A DNA stretch of 64,000 bases from Thalassospira profundimaris. GTDB lineage: Bacteria; Pseudomonadota; Alphaproteobacteria; Rhodospirillales; Thalassospiraceae. The stretch lies in NCBI RefSeq assembly GCF_003326675.1, contig NZ_JPWF01000004.1, positions 310,001-374,000 of the forward strand, written 5' to 3'. Below, piece by piece: positions 60,086 through 64,000 of the stretch (position 1 is the stretch's first letter; every line of letters starts with the position of its first letter). Position numbers and translations under genes: made by a program. The notes under the pieces were generated by a model, which saw only the letters and a list, made by a program, of their open reading frames with translations, did not search any database and had not been told where the DNA came from.

Positions 60086-61315
60086 ATGGTATCTCGTGTC
60101 GCAACCTATACAAACCATACCTTGCTTTCGGATCTTGCGATCCGGAATGCGGCAAAGGTAACGGATTTGCAAAACCAGGCGTCGAGCGGTTATAAATCGC
60201 GCGATTATGCCGGTATTGCCGATAGCACACAGCGCCTATTGAATCTTGAAGGCGAATATACCCGCACCGAGCAATATCTGCGCAATACGACACAGGCCAA
60301 ATTGCGTCTGCAAAGCATGGAAACGGCTGTTGACAGCATGCTGACCATCGCAACGCAGATGAAAACCCTTCTGATCCAGGCGAGCTCGGCACAACAGGCC
60401 GATGATGTGAACATCAAGGACGAAGCAGATCAGGCTTTGCAGCAGATTGCCAACTTGCTCAATACCAACCTTGATGGCCGGTTCCTGTTTGCTGGCGGGC
60501 GCTCAGAGGAGCCCGCTGTTGATCTTGAAAAGATCGGTGCGCCGAACAACTATATGAGTGACCTTGATGTCACCCTTACCGGTGGTACGACGCTGGCGGC
60601 ACTCGGGGTTACAACCGGCCAGTTGCAAATTGTCAGCACCGACGTTGATGGCAACAGCGTTACCACCAACGTCAACTACAACGCCGCAACGGACGATATC
60701 GACGATATCCTTGATGCCATCAACAGCGTCACGACCAACGGAGCAATCGCTTCCTTGCGTGGCTTTGGTGGCAGCGGCAATCCGGTACTGAATATCGAGA
60801 ATGTCGGTAACGGTACCATCACCATCACCGAAAGTGGTGCGGGCGATTTCCTCACTAAACTTGGTATGGAAAAGATTCCAAACCCGCGCCCCGACGCCGA
60901 CTATTATGATGGCGACCAGCAAATTCTCGAAGTTCGTGTGGACGAACAATACAACGTGTCTTACGGCATTCTGGCCGACAACCCGACCTTCCAGAAACTT
61001 ATTCAGGGTCTTGGAATTGCTGCGGGTACGGAAAACCAGGATGCAATGACAGTTGCACTTGGCTTCATCAACGACGCCATCAACGAATTGCCAAACATTC
61101 AGGGCCAGATCGGCCTTGATATTTCAAACGTCGAACGCTTTGAAACCCGTCATCAGGACTTCAAAGTTTTTGCTGCACAGGCAATCAGTGACATTGAAAC
61201 CGTTGATGTGCCTTTGACGCTTGCAGAACTGTCGCAATATGAAACAGCCCTGCAGGCAAGTTTTATTGCGATCTCGCGAGCCTCGGATTTATCTTTGGCT
61301 AACTATTTGCGTTGA
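60086..61315 (+). CDS. flgL: Flagellar hook-associated protein 3, FlgL
   Basis: Second junction protein, at the filament base. 409 aa: N-terminal helices VATYTNHTLLSDLAIRNAAKVTDLQNQASSGYKSRDYAGIADSTQRLLNLE, then MLTIATQMKTLLIQASS with FLFAGGRSEEPAV, and the C-terminal VPLTLAELSQYETALQASFIAISRASDLSLANYL. Middle domain about 150-280. 26 bases after flgK. Confidence 0.93.
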   Translation: MVSRVATYTNHTLLSDLAIRNAAKVTDLQNQASSGYKSRDYAGIADSTQRLLNLEGEYTRTEQYLRNTTQAKLRLQSMETAVDSMLTIATQMKTLLIQASSAQQADDVNIKDEADQALQQIANLLNTNLDGRFLFAGGRSEEPAVDLEKIGAPNNYMSDLDVTLTGGTTLAALGVTTGQLQIVSTDVDGNSVTTNVNYNAATDDIDDILDAINSVTTNGAIASLRGFGGSGNPVLNIENVGNGTITITESGAGDFLTKLGMEKIPNPRPDADYYDGDQQILEVRVDEQYNVSYGILADNPTFQKLIQGLGIAAGTENQDAMTVALGFINDAINELPNIQGQIGLDISNVERFETRHQDFKVFAAQAISDIETVDVPLTLAELSQYETALQASFIAISRASDLSLANYLR

Positions 61316-61578
61316 TTATTCTTGGGAACAAACCCCATCAATATGTTTGTGGTTGTCGGTCGGATTGATCGAATTCGCATGGATTACAATGTCGCAAGAC
61401 ATTGAAAGATAGCACTCTTTAAGCTATTCTGAATTCTGCATTCGTATAAATCTGATAATGTACCGCAAAGATATTTGTGGGGTTTGTTTTTAGATATTTA
61501 ATTGCTTCTTTAACTGTTTTGTCCACTTAATAGCCCATTACGTGCAAACGGACAGAACCTTTCGACCGTCGGAGTAGT

Positions 61579-62055
61579 ATGGGAATGGATACCGAAAACG
61601 TCGCCGAAAACGGAACCCCTGAATCCGTCACTGTGGAAACACGCTTTGGCGATATCGAATTCAGCTGGGACAAGGGCATCTATATGCCGGTCGGCTTGCT
61701 TGGCTTTCCCGAGCATCATGTCTTCGGGCTGGCAAACATCCCCAACACATCACTTGATCAGTTCAAACTGTATCAAAGCCTGACCGACGCCAACCTGTCC
61801 TTTATTGTCGCGCCCTACAATATGGAAAGCGGCGTTTACGCGGAAAAAGACTTGTCGAATGCCCAGAAAAGCCTGGCGATTGACCCCGCCGACATGGCCA
61901 TTCTGATGGTTGTTACCATTCGCAGCGCACCGGGCGGACAAGGCATTACCATGTCGACCAATCTGCGCGCGCCTATTCTTGTTGATACCGGCCGTCAAGT
62001 CGCATGGCAGCATATTCTGCCGAACGAAAAGTACTCTGTGCAGCACGACCTGTAA
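61579..62055 (+). CDS. fliW: Flagellar assembly factor FliW
   Basis: Small beta-rich protein that binds flagellin or CsrA in other bacteria and relieves CsrA repression when flagellin is exported. 158 aa: TRFGDIEFSWDKGIYMPVGLLGFPEHHVFGLANI is the conserved opening, with SFIVAPYNMESG and the final RQVAWQHILPNEKYSV. GGAG precedes the ATG at 61579. Immediately upstream of the flagellin gene. csrA is 25 kb away in the same window. Confidence 0.88.
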   Translation: MGMDTENVAENGTPESVTVETRFGDIEFSWDKGIYMPVGLLGFPEHHVFGLANIPNTSLDQFKLYQSLTDANLSFIVAPYNMESGVYAEKDLSNAQKSLAIDPADMAILMVVTIRSAPGGQGITMSTNLRAPILVDTGRQVAWQHILPNEKYSVQHDL

Positions 62056-62072
62056 TTTTTGCCTAGTTAATT

Positions 62073-62088
62073 TGGCACGTACATTGCT
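62073..62088 (+). promoter_or_regulatory. Sigma-54 promoter for the flagellin gene
   Basis: TGGCACG-N4-TTGCT, an exact match to the -24/-12 consensus, ending 76 bases before the flagellin ATG. Confidence 0.78.
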
Positions 62089-62122
62089 TTGATGTCCCGC
62101 ATGGCAATGTAGCCGAAGGCTT

Positions 62123-62139
62123 GAATGGCTGAGCCATTC
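62123..62139 (+). promoter_or_regulatory. Hairpin in the flagellin mRNA leader
   Basis: GAATGGC, 3-base loop, GCCATTC: a perfect 7-bp stem between the sigma-54 promoter and the AGGAGG ribosome-binding site, whose GGA triplets resemble CsrA contacts. Confidence 0.45.
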
Positions 62140-62164
62140 TGTCTTATCCGTGTAGGAGGAAAAA

Positions 62165-63526
62165 ATGGCTCTCAATATCATTTCCAACTATGCAGCGAAC
62201 GTCGCCCATCGAAACCTGACAGCGTCGGACACGATGGCGACCCGGTCGCTTGCAAAGCTTTCTTCTGGTACCCGCGTTGTTTCCGCGCGTGATGATGCCG
62301 CATCCATGGCGATCGGCGCACGCTTGAATGCAACCACGCAGGCCCTGAAAACCGCCACTGTCAACGTTGGTCAGGCGAACTCGATGCTTCAGATCGCCGA
62401 TGGCGGCATGGCAACCATCGATGATATCCTCGTTCGCATGAAAACGCTGTCGGTTCAGGCATCATCGGGCAACCTGTCCGACACCGAACGTGGATTCCTG
62501 AACGACGAATTTGTTCAGTTGCGCGATGAAATCGACCGTATTGCATCATCAACCAACTTCAACGGCATTCAGCTGCTTGGCGATGGTGGTGACGTTGCCC
62601 TTGATTTCACCGACCTTGCCGCCACCGGCACCGGTCGCGGCCTTGTTCCGGTGAACGGCTTTGACAGCATTGCCATCACCGACAACAACTATTGGGCAAC
62701 TGACGCGGATGCGCCGCTGGCCCCGGATGTCACGGACAACAGCTTCCAGGTCAACATTAACGAGATTGCAGGTGGCCAGGTCATTATGACCGTTACCGCA
62801 ACCATTGACGGTGCTGTCAACCGCACCCAATCGATTGATGTCACGGATTATGCCGCAACCGGCGGCACCACCGCGATTAGTGCTGGTGAAAATGCATCAA
62901 TCAACTTTGATGAACTCGGTTTGACCTTTGCCGTAAACACCAACTTCTCGGCATCTATCGACTTCGTCATTGCCGGCGCAGCGGGTGCTAACGACTTTGG
63001 CACCAGCACGAACTTCAATGGCTCGGGTCTGGACTCATCGCTTGGTAACGTGGTCACGATTGCCGCCGATAACGGCCAAACCCTTCAAGAAACTGTCGAC
63101 TTCCAGGTTGGCGCTGGCAATACGGCCAATGACCGTCTGGCGATCGAATTCTCGGCAGTTGATTCCGCAACCCTTGGCTCTGGCTCTGGCGGCACTGAAA
63201 CCTCAATTGCCGACCTTGGCGCAAACGCCATTGATACCGCTGCCAACGCACAGGCCGCAGTTGAAGTTGTGACCCGCGCGATTGATGACTTGCAGCGTGC
63301 TCGTGCGAATATCGGTACCTATCAGAACCGTCTGGACTTTGCTGGTCAGAACCTTGCTTCCACGCAGGAAAACACTGAATCAGCGCGTTCCACCCTGCTG
63401 GATCTGGATGTCGCGGCCGAAATGACGTCCTTCACCTCCAAGCAGATTCTGGTTCAGTCGGGCGTTGCCATGCTCGCACAGGCAAACCAGATGCCGCAGA
63501 ACCTTCTGCGTCTGTTGCAAGGCTAA
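62165..63526 (+). CDS. Flagellin
   Basis: Filament subunit, 453 aa. D0/D1 ends are canonical: MALNIISNYAANVAHRNL, SLAKLSSGTRVVSARDDAASMAIGARL and ANSMLQIADGGMATIDDIL at the N-terminus, and NIGTYQNRLDFAGQNLASTQENTESARSTLLDLDVAAEMTSFTSKQILVQSGVAMLAQANQMPQNLLRLLQ at the C-terminus. The variable middle (about 150-370) is acidic and lacks basic residues in long stretches. AGGAGG with good spacing precedes the ATG. The only flagellin here; other copies elsewhere are possible. Confidence 0.96.
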   Translation: MALNIISNYAANVAHRNLTASDTMATRSLAKLSSGTRVVSARDDAASMAIGARLNATTQALKTATVNVGQANSMLQIADGGMATIDDILVRMKTLSVQASSGNLSDTERGFLNDEFVQLRDEIDRIASSTNFNGIQLLGDGGDVALDFTDLAATGTGRGLVPVNGFDSIAITDNNYWATDADAPLAPDVTDNSFQVNINEIAGGQVIMTVTATIDGAVNRTQSIDVTDYAATGGTTAISAGENASINFDELGLTFAVNTNFSASIDFVIAGAAGANDFGTSTNFNGSGLDSSLGNVVTIAADNGQTLQETVDFQVGAGNTANDRLAIEFSAVDSATLGSGSGGTETSIADLGANAIDTAANAQAAVEVVTRAIDDLQRARANIGTYQNRLDFAGQNLASTQENTESARSTLLDLDVAAEMTSFTSKQILVQSGVAMLAQANQMPQNLLRLLQG

Positions 63527-63555
63527 TAACAGTCACGACCTAATATCTGACACCG

Positions 63556-63588
63556 AAAAGAGGCAACTTTCGAGCTGCCTCTTTTTTT
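63556..63588 (+). terminator. Flagellin terminator
   Basis: AAAAGAGGCA and TGCCTCTTTTTTT form a 10-bp stem followed by a T run, 30 bases after the flagellin stop. Confidence 0.92.
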
Positions 63589-63653
63589 GTGTGCGCCTTC
63601 CCTCGTCCGCAATGTTTAGTTCGATCTTTGCACCTGTTGCCAAAGGCAGAGAA

Positions 63654-63681
63654 GCAGGAAGCAGGAAGCAGGAAGCAGGAA
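63654..63681 (+). repeat. GCAGGAA heptanucleotide repeat, 4 copies
   Basis: Four perfect head-to-tail copies of GCAGGAA, followed by a partial copy. No reading frame crosses it with support. Confidence 0.9.
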
Positions 63682-63823
63682 GCAACCTTTCGCAAAAGCG
63701 CGCCAAAACAAATGCCCGATGCGTTTCGTTTGCGCAGAACATTTTTGCCCGTCAAACGACTGAAAACAGGCCCATTTCTCCACGCTTCTCCAGCAATTAT
63801 AATAAGATCAAATTGTTTAAAAC

Positions 63824-63848
63824 AGGCGACCTTCGGGTCGCCTTTCTT
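63824..63848 (+). terminator. Second downstream terminator
   Basis: AGGCGACC, TTCG loop, GGTCGCCT, then TTCTTAT. It implies a second transcript ending here, or tail-end back-up for the flagellin transcript. Confidence 0.75.
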
Positions 63849-64000
63849 ATTCCCGTTAACCAAACTTTTTAGATACCGCTCAGGTCTACGAACCTGATAA
63901 CAGACGTTACAATTAACCACCCAGATCCCTCCCACCTTCACACTCCAACGGATTCGCTAGAGTCGCAGACTAATTCATTGAAATATATTACAAAATCACT

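Larger units (their letters stand above)
63527..64000. other. 474-base intergenic region after flagellin
   Basis: Contains the flagellin terminator, a heptanucleotide repeat (63654-63681) and a second terminator (63824-63848). No supported protein gene was found; a small RNA between the two terminators is possible but unproven. Confidence 0.5.

Noticed and set aside
63654..63681. CRISPR repeat possibility for the GCAGGAA array
   Set aside because: Copies are contiguous 7-mers with no spacers, so it is a simple tandem repeat.
63540..63941. 133-residue reverse frame after flagellin
   Set aside because: It crosses both terminators and the heptanucleotide repeat, and its composition is not protein-like.

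Overview
The window reads as chromosome from a motile alphaproteobacterium, most like a marine Rhodospirillales such as Thalassospira. This is a family-level judgement from protein character and was not searched. Supporting signs are CckA, the FliX flagellar regulator, the MotE and DUF6468 motility genes, a GAAC-N7-GAAC LexA box upstream of recA (the alphaproteobacterial SOS box read on the other strand), and several -24/-12 (sigma-54) promoters in front of flagellar operons. No rRNA, tRNA, CRISPR array, IS element or phage gene was seen.

Layout. 1-7.6 kb: aldehyde dehydrogenase cut by the window edge, an exported hypothetical protein, a TPR protein, an MFS exporter with a TetR-type regulator, a LysR/DUF2798 divergent pair, and an AraC-GyrI regulator. 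7.6-9.0 kb: a lone PD-(D/E)XK nuclease-like gene, AT-rich and lying between two nearly identical terminators. 9.1-27.5 kb: three reverse-strand housekeeping genes, alaS, recA and cckA. Between them sit envelope-stress lipoproteins (entericidins, DUF1328), an exported hydrolase with a divergent membrane-bound AraC regulator, NIPSNAP, nikR with nickel-uptake accessory genes, two DMT transporters, and three related periplasmic binding proteins that have no transporter beside them. 27.6-29.6 kb: an AT-rich three-gene operon (helical-repeat protein, unknown protein, PD-(D/E)XK nuclease-like protein), the best candidate here for an undescribed system. 29.9-63.5 kb: an almost continuous motility region.

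Motility region. An MCP with a PilZ tail is followed by flhB-fliR-fliQ-fliE-flgC-flgB (reverse), then csrA, a FlhB C-terminal-domain homologue, fliO and fliP (forward). Next come, on the reverse strand, a Sel1 protein, a giant AMIN-like/TPR protein, motB, an unusual MotB-like gene, cheZ, cheY, motE, a DUF6468 gene, fliM and fliL. The forward block flgF-flgG-flgA-flgH, the reverse genes dksA and fliX, and the forward block flgI-flgJ-flgN-flgK-flgL-fliW-flagellin complete it. Export gate, rod, ring, hook-junction and filament parts, the switch protein FliM, chemotaxis output (CheY/CheZ) and FliW/CsrA filament control are all present. motA, fliG, fliN, fliF and the hook gene flgE are not in the window.

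Control. Sigma-54-type promoters precede flgB, fliL, flgF, flgH, flgI and the flagellin gene. The nikR/nikK intergenic region carries a NikR-like inverted repeat. The hydrolase/AraC intergenic region holds three CCGG-centred sites spaced 21 bp apart.
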